DNA from: Oxalobacteraceae bacterium
GTDB lineage: Bacteria; Pseudomonadota; Gammaproteobacteria; Burkholderiales; Burkholderiaceae_D
Assembly (NCBI GenBank): GCA_947454305.1
Contig: CANGJE010000017.1
Span: forward strand, 1 to 39,708
Direction: 5' to 3'
DNA: 39,708 bases
Below the pieces are notes generated by a model, which ran no database searches, was not told the DNA's origin, and worked only from the letters and a program-made list of their open reading frames with translations. Shown piece after piece: positions 7,408 to 16,668 of this stretch. The translations under genes were made by a program, and so were the position numbers. The number at the start of each line of letters is the position of its first letter. Positions within the stretch are counted from its first letter, which is position 1.

Positions 7408-8778
7408 ATGTCGAATCAAGTCAAATTCTTATTACCTGAAGACCGCATTCCACGTCGTTGGTACAACATTCAAGCGGATCTGCCTAAACCACTTCCACCG
7501 CCACTGCATCCCGGAACACTCAATCCGATTGGTCCGGATGATCTCGCTCCGTTGTTCCCGATGGAATTGATCATGCAAGAAGTTTCGCAGGATCGTGAGA
7601 TTGATATTCCTGAACCTGTGCGCGATGTATATCGCCTCTGGCGTCCGGCGCCATTGTTCCGCGCATACGGTCTTGAGAAAGCACTCGGCACACCCGCGAA
7701 AATTTATTACAAATATGAAGGCGTGAGTCCGGCGGGTAGTCACAAGCCGAACACCGCGATTCCGCAAGCTTTTTATAACAAACAAGCTGGCGTGAAACGC
7801 TTAACAACGGAAACAGGTGCGGGTCAGTGGGGTACATCGCTGTCATTTGCAGGGTCACTGTATGGCATTGACGTGACAGTGTTTCAGGTCAGAGTGTCCT
7901 ACGATCAAAAGCCGTATCGTCGCGCTGTGATGGAAACGTATGGTGCACGCTGTGTGGCATCGCCATCGAACGAAACTAACTATGGTCGTTCAGTGTTAGA
8001 AAAAACACCGGGCCATCCGGGTAGTTTAGGTATTGCGATTTCTGAAGCGGTGGAAATCGCAGCGACGAATGACGATACCAAGTATGCGTTGGGCTCGGTG
8101 CTCAACCATGTGTTGATGCATCAGACCATCGTCGGTATCGAATCAATGGAACAAATGGCGATGGCCGATGCCTATCCTGATGTGATCGTTGGTTGTACGG
8201 GCGGCGGTTCGAATTTTGCGGGTATTTCATTCCCATTCATTGGTGCTGGCTTGCGTGGTGGTCCTAAGCCTCGCATCGTGGCAGTTGAACCAGCCGCGTG
8301 CCCATCACTGACGCGCGGTAAATACGCGTATGACTTCGGTGATACGGGTCATATGGCTCCACTGACCAAGATGCACACGCTCGGTTCTTCTTTCACGCCA
8401 CCGGGTTTCCACGCAGGTGGCTTGCGTTATCACGGCATGGCGCCATTGGTGTCGCATCTGAAAGAGTTAGGTTTGATTGAAGCCGTGGCCTATCACCAGA
8501 CGGAATGCTTTGCGGCAGGCGTGTTGTTTGCCAAAACAGAGGGTATCGTGCCTGCACCGGAAGCTAATCATGCAGTCAAAGGAGCTATCGAAGAGGCACT
8601 ACGTTGCAAGCGTGAAGGTAAGAGTGAAGTCATTCTCTTCAATCTCTGCGGTCACGGTCATTTCGATATGGCGGCGTACTCGGCTTACTTTTCGGGTGAC
8701 CTCAAAGATGACAAATATGACGAGAAAGAATTGGCGATGGCTTTATCTGGTTTGCCTAGCGTTCCAGAAGCTGCCTGA
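7408..8778 (+). CDS. trpB2: TrpB2-type tryptophan synthase beta chain
   Basis: A 456-residue PLP enzyme of the TrpB2 group, which condenses indole with serine (or a related donor) to give tryptophan. The start at 7408 is chosen over an in-frame ATG at 7366 because ACGGAGA at 7394-7400 lies just upstream and the first residues then match the family. The PLP Lys113 is in AGSHKPN, the catalytic Glu135 is in TETGAGQWG and the phosphate-binding loop is GCTGGGSN. TrpB2 is longer than canonical TrpB1 and usually does not pair tightly with TrpA; no trpA is next to it. It is monocistronic, bounded by terminators on both sides. The true role, such as indole salvage, cannot be read from sequence. Confidence 0.92.
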   Translation: MSNQVKFLLPEDRIPRRWYNIQADLPKPLPPPLHPGTLNPIGPDDLAPLFPMELIMQEVSQDREIDIPEPVRDVYRLWRPAPLFRAYGLEKALGTPAKIYYKYEGVSPAGSHKPNTAIPQAFYNKQAGVKRLTTETGAGQWGTSLSFAGSLYGIDVTVFQVRVSYDQKPYRRAVMETYGARCVASPSNETNYGRSVLEKTPGHPGSLGIAISEAVEIAATNDDTKYALGSVLNHVLMHQTIVGIESMEQMAMADAYPDVIVGCTGGGSNFAGISFPFIGAGLRGGPKPRIVAVEPAACPSLTRGKYAYDFGDTGHMAPLTKMHTLGSSFTPPGFHAGGLRYHGMAPLVSHLKELGLIEAVAYHQTECFAAGVLFAKTEGIVPAPEANHAVKGAIEEALRCKREGKSEVILFNLCGHGHFDMAAYSAYFSGDLKDDKYDEKELAMALSGLPSVPEAA

Positions 8779-8804
8779 TTGTTATCTCAACTGAAGTGAA
8801 AAGG

Positions 8805-8831
8805 CACCGGGCTTAGGCCCGGTGTTTTTTT
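8805..8831 (+). terminator. Rho-independent terminator after trpB2
   Basis: 8-bp GC-rich stem CACCGGGC (8805-8812) and GCCCGGTG (8817-8824), 4-nt loop TTAG, then seven T at 8825-8831. It isolates trpB2 from the czc operon. Confidence 0.95.
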
Positions 8832-8849
8832 GTAACTCTACCTTACACA

Positions 8850-8898
8850 TGTCAGCTTGATGTCAGGATTTGATCAGGCCTAAGACAGCTTGTATAAG
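8850..8898 (+). promoter_or_regulatory. czc operon promoter with OmpR-type direct repeats
   Basis: TTGATC at 8870-8875 and TATAAG at 8893-8898 form a sigma-70 promoter with a 17-bp spacer. TGTCAG occurs at 8850-8855 and 8861-8866, followed by TGATCAGG at 8871-8878, so related elements recur every 10-11 bp up to and over the -35 box. This is the layout expected for binding of a tandem OmpR-family dimer, and the operon encodes such a regulator at 14558. The predicted leader before the GTG of czcC is about 50 nt. The binding assignment is inference. Confidence 0.55.
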
Positions 8899-8953
8899 TA
8901 CGCTGCGGCATCATTTAACGAATTAGCGCAAAAATTTTTTAATAGGCGATTTT

Positions 8954-10246
8954 GTGAAGTTTTCTTTTACCCTGCTGAATGCGATGCTGACCATGGCATT
9001 TGCAACCAGCACGTTTGCGCAGGAGCCATCCTGGCCACTGTCGCTGTCGGAAGCTCAAGCCTTGGCACGTGAGCGAAATTACGATCTCAAGCTAGCCCGC
9101 ATCGCTATCGATAGTGCGAAAGCCAACGTCCTAATTGCGGGCGCCGCGCCAAATCCCAGCTTAACCCTCGCCACCAATAGTATTAACACCACCAATGGCG
9201 GTGGCAGCGGTCATCTATGGAATCGATCGATTGATTCCATCGCTCGGATAGATCAGCTGATTGAACGCGGTGGCAAACGAGAGCTGCGTCAAGAAAATGC
9301 ACAGACATTGATGCAAGCTGTTCAGTCCGATGTCGTCGATACTGAGCGACAGCTGGGTTTGATCGTTGCCCAAGCCTACATTGATTTGAAAGCAGCCCAA
9401 GAAAAACGTGCTGCCACCCTTGAGACCTCGCGTCTAATGGAATCCATGTTGGCTGCAGCTCAGTTACGCAAGTCCGCAGGTGATGTTGCAGGTTCGGAAG
9501 TGGAGCGTGTGCGCGTTGACGCTTTGCGTTCACAAAATGATGTTGAATCTGCAAAGAGTGAGTTGGCGATAGCTCGACGCACATTGGCGTTGATTTTGGG
9601 ATTAACCGAGCGCATGGATAGCCTTGAGGCCGTTGACCCTTGGGCGGAATTGATCCGTCCTGAACCTTTGTCGGAGTCACGGTTCAAAGGAATCATCGCG
9701 CAACGACCCGATGTTCGGGCTGCAATGGCGCGAGTTGATGCTGCCGATGCAGGTAATCGTTTGGCGCATTCATTACGAACACGCGATGTTTCAGTGGGTA
9801 TGCAATACGAGCATTTCCCTCAACCGGGTGATGCGCTTCATGGAAATGGCAGCAGCGTAGGTTTTTCTGTTCAGGTGCCGCTCTTTACCAACTATTACTA
9901 TAAAGGCGAGATTCTTGCTGCACAGGCAGCACGCACTGCGGCTGAACAGAGCTTGCTGCAAGCGCGTGCCATCGCAGACAATGAAATTCGTTTAGCGTGG
10001 TCGACTCTTAGCAGCGCAGCTGAGCGAGTTCGCCGCAATCGCGATGAGTTATTACTCTCCGCAGAAAAAGCGGCTAACGCAGCCGAATTTGCTTATAAAA
10101 ATGGCGCGGTTGGCATCATGGATGTGTTGGATGCGCGGCGCACCTTGCGTGCCACGCGTCTTGATGCATTGGCAGCGCAAGTTGAATTCAGTAAGGCATT
10201 GGCTGCATGGCAGGCAGCTACAGCAATCACTCAGGAATCCCGTTAA
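8954..10246 (+). CDS. czcC: CzcC-type outer membrane efflux protein
   Basis: The outer membrane channel of a tripartite heavy-metal efflux system (TolC/OEP family, CzcC group). The 430-residue protein starts at GTG 8954 and has a signal peptide ending at about TFA22. Two OEP repeats follow, with long Ala/Glu/Arg-rich helices (for example around residues 130-215 and 330-425). No lipobox cysteine is seen, unlike many OEP lipoproteins. It is the first gene of the operon; its stop overlaps the ATG of czcB (TAATG at 10244-10248). The promoter upstream carries candidate response-regulator repeats. Family is clear; the metal is inferred from the pump gene. Confidence 0.88.
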   Translation: MKFSFTLLNAMLTMAFATSTFAQEPSWPLSLSEAQALARERNYDLKLARIAIDSAKANVLIAGAAPNPSLTLATNSINTTNGGGSGHLWNRSIDSIARIDQLIERGGKRELRQENAQTLMQAVQSDVVDTERQLGLIVAQAYIDLKAAQEKRAATLETSRLMESMLAAAQLRKSAGDVAGSEVERVRVDALRSQNDVESAKSELAIARRTLALILGLTERMDSLEAVDPWAELIRPEPLSESRFKGIIAQRPDVRAAMARVDAADAGNRLAHSLRTRDVSVGMQYEHFPQPGDALHGNGSSVGFSVQVPLFTNYYYKGEILAAQAARTAAEQSLLQARAIADNEIRLAWSTLSSAAERVRRNRDELLLSAEKAANAAEFAYKNGAVGIMDVLDARRTLRATRLDALAAQVEFSKALAAWQAATAITQESR

Positions 10247-11400
10247 TGAAAACAATAACTAAAGTGGTGGTCTTGCTGACCATCGTCGGGGCGGCAGTAG
10301 CGACTGTGGCAATCGTTGAAAATCGAAATGCCAAACATGAAGCCGAATTAGATAAAAACAAACCGCAAACTCACGAACCTGGGGTAGTGCATTTTGAACG
10401 TGGCGAGCCACAACTATCATCGATTCGAACGGAGTTGGTATCCTCAGAAGCGATGCCCGCGGCCGATCCAGTCAATGGCCGTTTGGTGTACGACGAAAAC
10501 GTGACCTCACGCATCAGTTCACCGATTGCTGGACGTGTGATTGCTTTGCGTGCAGGTGTTGGCGATCAAGTCAGTCGTGGCGCGGCTTTATTAGAAATCG
10601 ATTCGCCTGATCTAGCAAGTGCTGAGGCTGAATTGTCTAAAGCGACCAGTGAAGAAGCACGTAAACGACTAGCTTTTGAGCGAGCAAAAAATTTACATGA
10701 GCATGAAGTCATTGCACGCAAAGAGTTTGAATCGGCCGAGGCAGATTATCGACTTGCGCAAGCAGATTCGCGGCGTGCATCACAGGTGCTGCGTAACCTT
10801 CAGGCATCGGGACACGAAAATGGAAAATTTTTATTGCGTTCTCCGCTCGCTGGTGTCGTCGTCGAGCGTAATGCAAATCCCGGTCAAGAAGTAAGGCCTG
10901 ATACTCAGTTGCCTCTATTTTTGGTAACGAACGTTAGTCAGCTATGGGTACTTGTTGATGTCCCCGAAAAATCGCTCTCACATGTGCATATTGGTCAAAA
11001 GGTGAGTCTCGAGACCGACGCATGGCCTGATCAAATGTTCAATGCCACGGTTGAGCGTATTGGCGTCGCTGTTGATCCGGTTACTCGTCGCGTGCAGGTG
11101 CGTTGTTCCATCAAGAATGCTGATCTCAAGCTCAAGCCTGAAATGTTTGCTCGCGTATCGTTTCTTGCTAATGGCGAAGTAAAAGGCATCCGCGTGCACA
11201 ACACGAGTTTGGTTACTGAAGGTATTTACGTTTACGTTTTTGTTGAAACCGAACCGGGCACGTTCCACAAGCGACAAGTCAAGCTAGCGTTGCGTGGTAA
11301 TGATCACTCTTTTGTTGAATCGGGTCTTGTTGAAGGCGATCGCGTGGTGGTTGAGGGAGCGTTGTTGTTGAACTCCGAGGCGGCCGCTGATGCTCAATAA
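10246..11400 (+). CDS. czcB: CzcB-type periplasmic adaptor (membrane fusion protein)
   Basis: The adaptor that joins the inner membrane RND pump to the outer membrane channel. The 384-residue protein has one N-terminal membrane anchor (about residues 6-24), a barrel-sandwich (lipoyl-like) domain, a helical hairpin around residues 125-180, and beta-barrel and membrane-proximal domains. The start at 10246 is chosen because it overlaps the czcC stop; an upstream in-frame ATG at 10207 lies inside czcC. Its 3' end overlaps czcA by 11 bp, so translation is coupled. No His-rich N-terminal metal-binding extension beyond a few residues (HEA near 31) is seen, unlike the original CzcB. Confidence 0.88.
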   Translation: MKTITKVVVLLTIVGAAVATVAIVENRNAKHEAELDKNKPQTHEPGVVHFERGEPQLSSIRTELVSSEAMPAADPVNGRLVYDENVTSRISSPIAGRVIALRAGVGDQVSRGAALLEIDSPDLASAEAELSKATSEEARKRLAFERAKNLHEHEVIARKEFESAEADYRLAQADSRRASQVLRNLQASGHENGKFLLRSPLAGVVVERNANPGQEVRPDTQLPLFLVTNVSQLWVLVDVPEKSLSHVHIGQKVSLETDAWPDQMFNATVERIGVAVDPVTRRVQVRCSIKNADLKLKPEMFARVSFLANGEVKGIRVHNTSLVTEGIYVYVFVETEPGTFHKRQVKLALRGNDHSFVESGLVEGDRVVVEGALLLNSEAAADAQ

Positions 11401-14400
11401 GCTGATTGAATTTGTTCTGACCCAGCGCGTCTTCGTGCTGGTAATGACGGCGGCTCTCTGCGCATTTGGCTATCGCGCCGTATCGAATCTAACCATAGAA
11501 GCTTTCCCTGATGTGCAAGATGTGCAGGTATTGGTAGTCACTCAGTACCCAGGTCAAGCACCGGAAGAAGTCGAGCGGAATGTGACGTTACCGATTGAGC
11601 GTGAAATGTCCGGTGTGCCGCGCCAGACGCAGCTGCGCTCAGTCAGCATTTCTGGTTTGTCAGTTGTTACCTTGACCTTCGGTGACGGCACGGATGATTA
11701 CTTCGCACGTCAGCAGGTTTTAGAAAAACTACAAAACGTCACCTTGCCACCGGGCGTGCAGCCAACGCTAGCTCCACTGACGACAGCGGTCGGTGAAATT
11801 TATCGCTATGTATTAGAGGCGCCTAAAGACATGCCCATCACTGAGGTGAGGGCGATACAGGATTGGGTAATACGTCCGAACTTACGCATCGTGCCGAATG
11901 TGGCCGATGTGGTGAGTTTTGGCGGCACGATCAAAGAGTATCAAGTTCGTATTGATCCGTATGCATTGAAACGCTATGGCGTGTCGATTGATCAGCTAAG
12001 TACAGCTTTGATGAACAACTCGGCCAATGTTGGCGGCGGTTTTGTGCGGCGTGGTGATGAAGCATTAGTTATTCGCGGTATGGGTATTTTTACGAGCGTT
12101 GCTGACATTGGTCGCGTGGTCGTGAAGGCGAAAGAGGGTAAGACGGTATTGGTCTCTGATGTGGCCGAAGCTACCATTGGTGCGCGCAGTCGATCAGGCA
12201 TCGTTGCATATAACGACAGAGACACCGTGGTTGAAGGCATCGTACAAATGACCAAAGGCGGTAACGCTGCGCGGGTGGTCAGCGAGGTTAAAGATAAGGT
12301 TGAGCAAATCAGCGCCAAGCTTCCACCTGGCGTAAAAATTCATGCGATTTACGATAGAACGGAGCTGATTGCGCACACCGTTAAAACGGTAGCAGAAAAT
12401 TTATTGGTCGGTGCTGCCTTAGTGATCGCCATTTTGGTGATTTTTTTACGTAATTGGCGTGCAGCGTTGATTGTGGCTACGGTGATTCCATTGTCGCTAC
12501 TATGCGCGTTCATCATGCTGGATATACGTAATATTCCCGCTAACTTAATTTCTCTGGGTGCGGTTGACTTCGGCATTATCATTGATGGTGCAGTGGTGCT
12601 GGTAGAAGCGTTGATGGTTCGCCTTGCGCTCAATACGGTTGAGCCGGGTTTAAACAATGAAGCAAGCTCAGCGCTGCGCTTGGCTTCGTTACGACGCACG
12701 GTCGTGGAGATGGGTCATCCGATTCTCTTTGCTAAAGCCATCATCATTGTGGCCTTCATTCCTATTTTTACGTTTCAGCGCGTTGAAGGAAAAATCTTTG
12801 CACCGGTCGCTCTGACCTTATCGTTTGCGATGCTGGGTGCCGTGATACTCACCATGACATTAGTGCCGACGTTGCTAGCTGTGACTATGCAAAAGCACAC
12901 AATGGAAGAAAAGCACATAGGCTGGATGGATAGTTTGCAGCAACGCTATCGACTATTTTTACGTTGGGCAGCATTACATCGATTTGTGGTGATTATGTCG
13001 TCAGGCGCTGTGATGACCGTAGCATTTTTACTTTCGCCATTATTAGGTAGTGAGTTTGTACCTAAGCTCGATGAGGGCAATATCTGGCTCACTATATCGC
13101 TGCCCCCAGCGACATCGTTAGATACGACCAAAGGGATAGAACGACAAGTCAGAGAAATATTGCGTAGCTATCCCGAAGTCAAAAGCGTGGTCTCGCATGT
13201 AGGTCGACCGGATGACGGCACCGATCCTAAGGGCCCGAACAACATGGAGATTTTGGCGGATCTCAAACCTGCCGGTGAATGGCGCTTTGCATCCAAAGAA
13301 GCTTTGGTTGCTGACATGGGTAAAAAGATAAGGAGAATCCCAGGTGTTCCGACCAATTTTTCGCAAGTCATTCAAGACAACGTGGAAGAAGCCTTGTCTG
13401 GCGTCAAAGGTGAGATAGCCATCAAAATTTATGGTCCTGATCTAGAAATTCTGAGCGAAAAAAGTGAGCAGATTGCGCACATACTCAAAGGTATACGCGG
13501 CTCTGCCGATGTGGCTGCCATACCTATTAGTGGCCAAAGTGAATTAGATATTGCTATTGATCGTGAAAAAATTGCACGACTTGGTGTGAATGTGGTCGAT
13601 GTCAATTTGGCGATACAAACGGCGCTGGCAGGAATGGCGGTGAATACTTTTTATGAAGGCGACAAACGGTTTGATGTCACTGTGCGTCTAAAAGAAAACT
13701 ATCGAAACGCCATTGATGATGTCGCGCTCGTGCAGGTGAGTTTGCCGAATGGCGCTGGTACGGTGAGTTTGGGTGAATTAGCGCGCATACAAACCCGACA
13801 GGGTGCCGCACGGATTAGTCGCGAGGCTGGCGGACGCAGTGCATCAGTCAAGGCGAATTTGTTAGGTCGCGATCAAGGCAGTTTTGTTCGGGAAGCGCAG
13901 AAAAAAGTTCGCGAAAAAGTGGTACTGCCGCCCGGCTATACGATTACTTGGGGTGGGCAATTTGAAAATCAACAGCGTGCGGTTAAACGTTTGGCGATTA
14001 TTGTGCCGATTACTTTGTTGCTGATTTTCTCGTTGCTGTTCTGGGCGTTTGGATCGGTTCGTAAAGCGATTTTGGTGCTGTTGATCGTGCCGGGTTCCAT
14101 GATTGGTGGAATCGCCGCACTGGCACTCGCAGGTTTGCATTTCTCAGTATCGGCTGCGGTAGGTTTTATCGCCGTGGCGGGTATTTCAGTGCAAAACGGT
14201 GTGATCATGGTGGAGCAGATCGTTGAGTTACTGCACAAAGAAAAGAACGTACTTACGGCGGCGATTGAAGGTGCGGTATCGCGGCTGCGTCCCATTTTAA
14301 TGACCGCTTTGATGGCGGGTTTGGGTTTGCTGCCGGCGGCGCTTTCACACGGCATTGGATCTGAAACTCAGCGTCCTTTTGCGGCGGTAATTGTCGGTGG

Positions 14401-14533
14401 TGTGATTTCAGCTACCTTCTTTACGCTATTGCTGTTGCCCTTGGCTTTCCCATGGTTTAACGATGATGCGGCGCCGATTATTCCGCCGTCCCCACCGATT
14501 CCTCCAGCGAATCCTCAGTCTCTGGCAAAATAA
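11390..14533 (+). CDS. czcA: CzcA-type heavy-metal efflux RND permease
   Basis: The proton-driven inner membrane pump of the CzcA/CusA family, 1047 residues with two copies of the membrane-plus-porter half. Transmembrane helix 4 carries Asp393, Asp399 and Glu406 in DFGIIID...VE, the equivalents of the CzcA proton-relay residues Asp402, Asp408 and Glu415. The DFG-IID-GAV pattern points to divalent cations (Co, Zn, Cd or Ni) rather than the Cu/Ag group. After the Glu the protein reads VEALM, where relatives usually have VEN. The C-terminal tail is rich in proline. It overlaps czcB and is followed 24 bp later by the regulator gene. Exact metals cannot be told. Confidence 0.92.
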   Translation: MLNKLIEFVLTQRVFVLVMTAALCAFGYRAVSNLTIEAFPDVQDVQVLVVTQYPGQAPEEVERNVTLPIEREMSGVPRQTQLRSVSISGLSVVTLTFGDGTDDYFARQQVLEKLQNVTLPPGVQPTLAPLTTAVGEIYRYVLEAPKDMPITEVRAIQDWVIRPNLRIVPNVADVVSFGGTIKEYQVRIDPYALKRYGVSIDQLSTALMNNSANVGGGFVRRGDEALVIRGMGIFTSVADIGRVVVKAKEGKTVLVSDVAEATIGARSRSGIVAYNDRDTVVEGIVQMTKGGNAARVVSEVKDKVEQISAKLPPGVKIHAIYDRTELIAHTVKTVAENLLVGAALVIAILVIFLRNWRAALIVATVIPLSLLCAFIMLDIRNIPANLISLGAVDFGIIIDGAVVLVEALMVRLALNTVEPGLNNEASSALRLASLRRTVVEMGHPILFAKAIIIVAFIPIFTFQRVEGKIFAPVALTLSFAMLGAVILTMTLVPTLLAVTMQKHTMEEKHIGWMDSLQQRYRLFLRWAALHRFVVIMSSGAVMTVAFLLSPLLGSEFVPKLDEGNIWLTISLPPATSLDTTKGIERQVREILRSYPEVKSVVSHVGRPDDGTDPKGPNNMEILADLKPAGEWRFASKEALVADMGKKIRRIPGVPTNFSQVIQDNVEEALSGVKGEIAIKIYGPDLEILSEKSEQIAHILKGIRGSADVAAIPISGQSELDIAIDREKIARLGVNVVDVNLAIQTALAGMAVNTFYEGDKRFDVTVRLKENYRNAIDDVALVQVSLPNGAGTVSLGELARIQTRQGAARISREAGGRSASVKANLLGRDQGSFVREAQKKVREKVVLPPGYTITWGGQFENQQRAVKRLAIIVPITLLLIFSLLFWAFGSVRKAILVLLIVPGSMIGGIAALALAGLHFSVSAAVGFIAVAGISVQNGVIMVEQIVELLHKEKNVLTAAIEGAVSRLRPILMTALMAGLGLLPAALSHGIGSETQRPFAAVIVGGVISATFFTLLLLPLAFPWFNDDAAPIIPPSPPIPPANPQSLAK

Positions 14534-14557
14534 CCGAGTAAATACGATGGACCCAAC

Positions 14558-15226
14558 ATGCATGTATTGCTAGTAGAAGATGATCCGGTGCTGGCCGATG
14601 GCATTGCAAGAATTTTGCGTGGGCATGGCATGGTCGTGGATGTCGTGCATAACGGTGACGATGCCGATCGTGCCCTGCAAGCGCGTGAAATGTCGGTCGC
14701 CGTGCTCGATATTGGCTTACCCGGCATCGATGGTTTTGAAGTCGTGCGCCGTCTGCGCTCGCGTGGCAGTCAATTGCCCGTGTTGCTGTTGACTGCGCGC
14801 GATGACGTGCAAGATCGCGTGCGCGGTTTAGAAATGGGCGCAGATGATTATTTAGTTAAACCGTTTGCCGCACCAGAGTTGGTAGCGCGTCTGAAAGCAC
14901 TTGTCAGGCGTAGTCACCCCCGGCCAGTCGATTTGCAATTGGGTGGCTTGCAGCTGGATCCGTTTGCGCGACGTGCCACGATTGATGGTTTAACGATAGA
15001 ACTGTCCGCTCGCGAATGGGCTGTGCTCGAATATCTGATGCAACACGCATCGCGCGTCGTCTCTAAGCAGCAAATCATTGATGCTATTTTGCCGTGGGGT
15101 GAAGAAGTGACCTTGAATGCGGTTGAAGTCTACATTTCTCGTATACGCGCAAAAATTGACAAGGCCGGTATATCTATTAAAACTATTCGTGGGTTCGGTT
15201 ATATGCTGGAGCAGTCTGCACGATGA
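14558..15226 (+). CDS. OmpR-family response regulator, likely metal responsive
   Basis: A 222-residue two-component response regulator. The receiver domain (1-115) has the acidic pair Glu7-Asp8-Asp9, the phosphoacceptor Asp51 in LDIGLPG and Lys101 in LVKPF. The C-terminal winged-helix domain (about 125-220) is of the OmpR/PhoB type. It lies 24 bp after czcA and overlaps the kinase start by 4 bp (ATGA), so it is part of the czc operon. CzcR, CopR or TctD-like naming would all fit. It probably activates the operon through the direct repeats at 8850-8878, which is inferred from position. Confidence 0.9.
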   Translation: MHVLLVEDDPVLADGIARILRGHGMVVDVVHNGDDADRALQAREMSVAVLDIGLPGIDGFEVVRRLRSRGSQLPVLLLTARDDVQDRVRGLEMGADDYLVKPFAAPELVARLKALVRRSHPRPVDLQLGGLQLDPFARRATIDGLTIELSAREWAVLEYLMQHASRVVSKQQIIDAILPWGEEVTLNAVEVYISRIRAKIDKAGISIKTIRGFGYMLEQSAR

Positions 15227-16572
15227 GTTTGCGCGGCAAGCTACTGCGATGGCTAGTCATACCGCTGATGCTTATAAATTTGGCCGGTGCGACCGCTATT
15301 TACTGGCTGGCTTGGTTACCTGCACAAACAGCTTTAGATCAAAGTCTGGCGGATGCGGCTTGGGCTCTGGTGCCGCATATGCAGGAGTCAGGAAATTCGG
15401 TTGAGTTGCAATTATCTCAGCAGGCTGAGCAAGTCTTGCGGGTTGATCACTTCGATGAAATCTTTTTCGTTGTTCGTGACTTGCAAGGTAAAACGATTGC
15501 CGGCGATCTTGATTTCCCAAAGTTGCGTGCCCCTGAAAATACTAATACGTGGGTTGCTTACCTCTCTGCTATGCGTGGCGAAGATATTCGCGCCATATCG
15601 TTGCGCACAGTCGTCGGCGGCGAGACAGTGCTTATCGGTGTGGCAGAAACACGGGTAAAGCGACTGCAGTTCAAATTACGTATTCTTCTCTCTTTGGTTG
15701 CTCTTGAATTGCTCTTGTTATTGCTGATTCCAGCCGTCGTTTGGGTCGCTCTAAATAAAGGCCTATTGTCACTGGGTGAGCTGCAGCAAAATTTAGAGCT
15801 TCGTAAAACTGATGATTTATCTGAAGTGCCTTTAACCAAAGCACCGCGTGAGGTAGTGCCTTTTATTCGCGCCATTAATGGTTTGTTGGCGCGAGTTCAG
15901 GACAGTGCTCGTGCAAAACAAGATTTTTTAGCGAATGCAGCGCATCAGCTACGAACGCCTTTAGCAGGTTTTAAAGCTCAGCTTGAGTGGTTGCAGGCGC
16001 ATCATCGTGATGATCCCGATACGGCCCAATCGACTGCCTTGATGATGGTGTCCACGGAACGGATGGCGCGACAAGCTAATCAGTTACTGGCGCTGGCGCG
16101 TTCCGAGCCGGGTGATTTTGAGCGCGATCGTTTAGAGCGTTTATCGCTGGACAAGTTAGTGACGGAGTCGGTCCAAAATTTTGTCGATCAGGCGAACCAA
16201 AAAAATATCGATATTGGTTTTGATTTACGGCCCACCTTTATCAAAGGTGATCGTTTCTTATTGCGTGATTTGGTCGACAACTTGGTCGATAACGCGATTC
16301 GTTACTCGCCCGAGGGTAGTGTGGTGACGGTGAGCTGCATTCAAGACTATGGCTTTGGCGTGCTGACCGTCGAAGATAACGGCCCCGGTATTCCAGACAC
16401 TGAAAAAGAAAAAATCTTTAGCCGTTTTTATCGACTCGATCAATCGCAACCGGGTAGTGGCTTAGGTTTGGCTATCGTACGCGATATCGTCAAAGACCAT
16501 GACGCATTGATCGAAGTGCGCTCGGGCGAACATGGTCGAGGCACCGTGTTTACCATTCGTTTTCCTGTCTAG
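15223..16572 (+). CDS. Sensor histidine kinase with TctE-like sensor domain
   Basis: A 449-residue membrane histidine kinase, partner of the preceding regulator. One helix near residues 11-30 and a second at about 152-176 enclose a periplasmic sensor region of the kind seen in TctE/QseC-like kinases (2CSK_N type). A HAMP-like linker follows, then the dimerisation region with His241 in AAHQLRTPL, and the ATPase domain with the N box (DNLVDNAI), the DNGPGI box and GSGLGLAI. All catalytic boxes are intact. It ends the czc operon; queE starts 96 bp later with its own ribosome site. The signal is presumably periplasmic metal, by context only. Confidence 0.9.
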   Translation: MSLRGKLLRWLVIPLMLINLAGATAIYWLAWLPAQTALDQSLADAAWALVPHMQESGNSVELQLSQQAEQVLRVDHFDEIFFVVRDLQGKTIAGDLDFPKLRAPENTNTWVAYLSAMRGEDIRAISLRTVVGGETVLIGVAETRVKRLQFKLRILLSLVALELLLLLLIPAVVWVALNKGLLSLGELQQNLELRKTDDLSEVPLTKAPREVVPFIRAINGLLARVQDSARAKQDFLANAAHQLRTPLAGFKAQLEWLQAHHRDDPDTAQSTALMMVSTERMARQANQLLALARSEPGDFERDRLERLSLDKLVTESVQNFVDQANQKNIDIGFDLRPTFIKGDRFLLRDLVDNLVDNAIRYSPEGSVVTVSCIQDYGFGVLTVEDNGPGIPDTEKEKIFSRFYRLDQSQPGSGLGLAIVRDIVKDHDALIEVRSGEHGRGTVFTIRFPV

Positions 16573-16668
16573 CGCTACTGCTCCTTAATGCCGCATTCCA
16601 TGATTCGAGGCGGATGATCAGATTTAATGGATAATTCGGTCTTCTAGTTACAGGCGGGAGCGTCGCTG

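Noticed and set aside
13862..14355. Minus-strand open frames inside czcA
   Set aside because: They are low-complexity shadows of the transmembrane coding sequence with no ribosome sites.
16573..16668. preQ1 riboswitch before queE
   Set aside because: No recognisable pseudoknot pattern was found in the 96-bp gap, and queE has an ordinary ribosome site.
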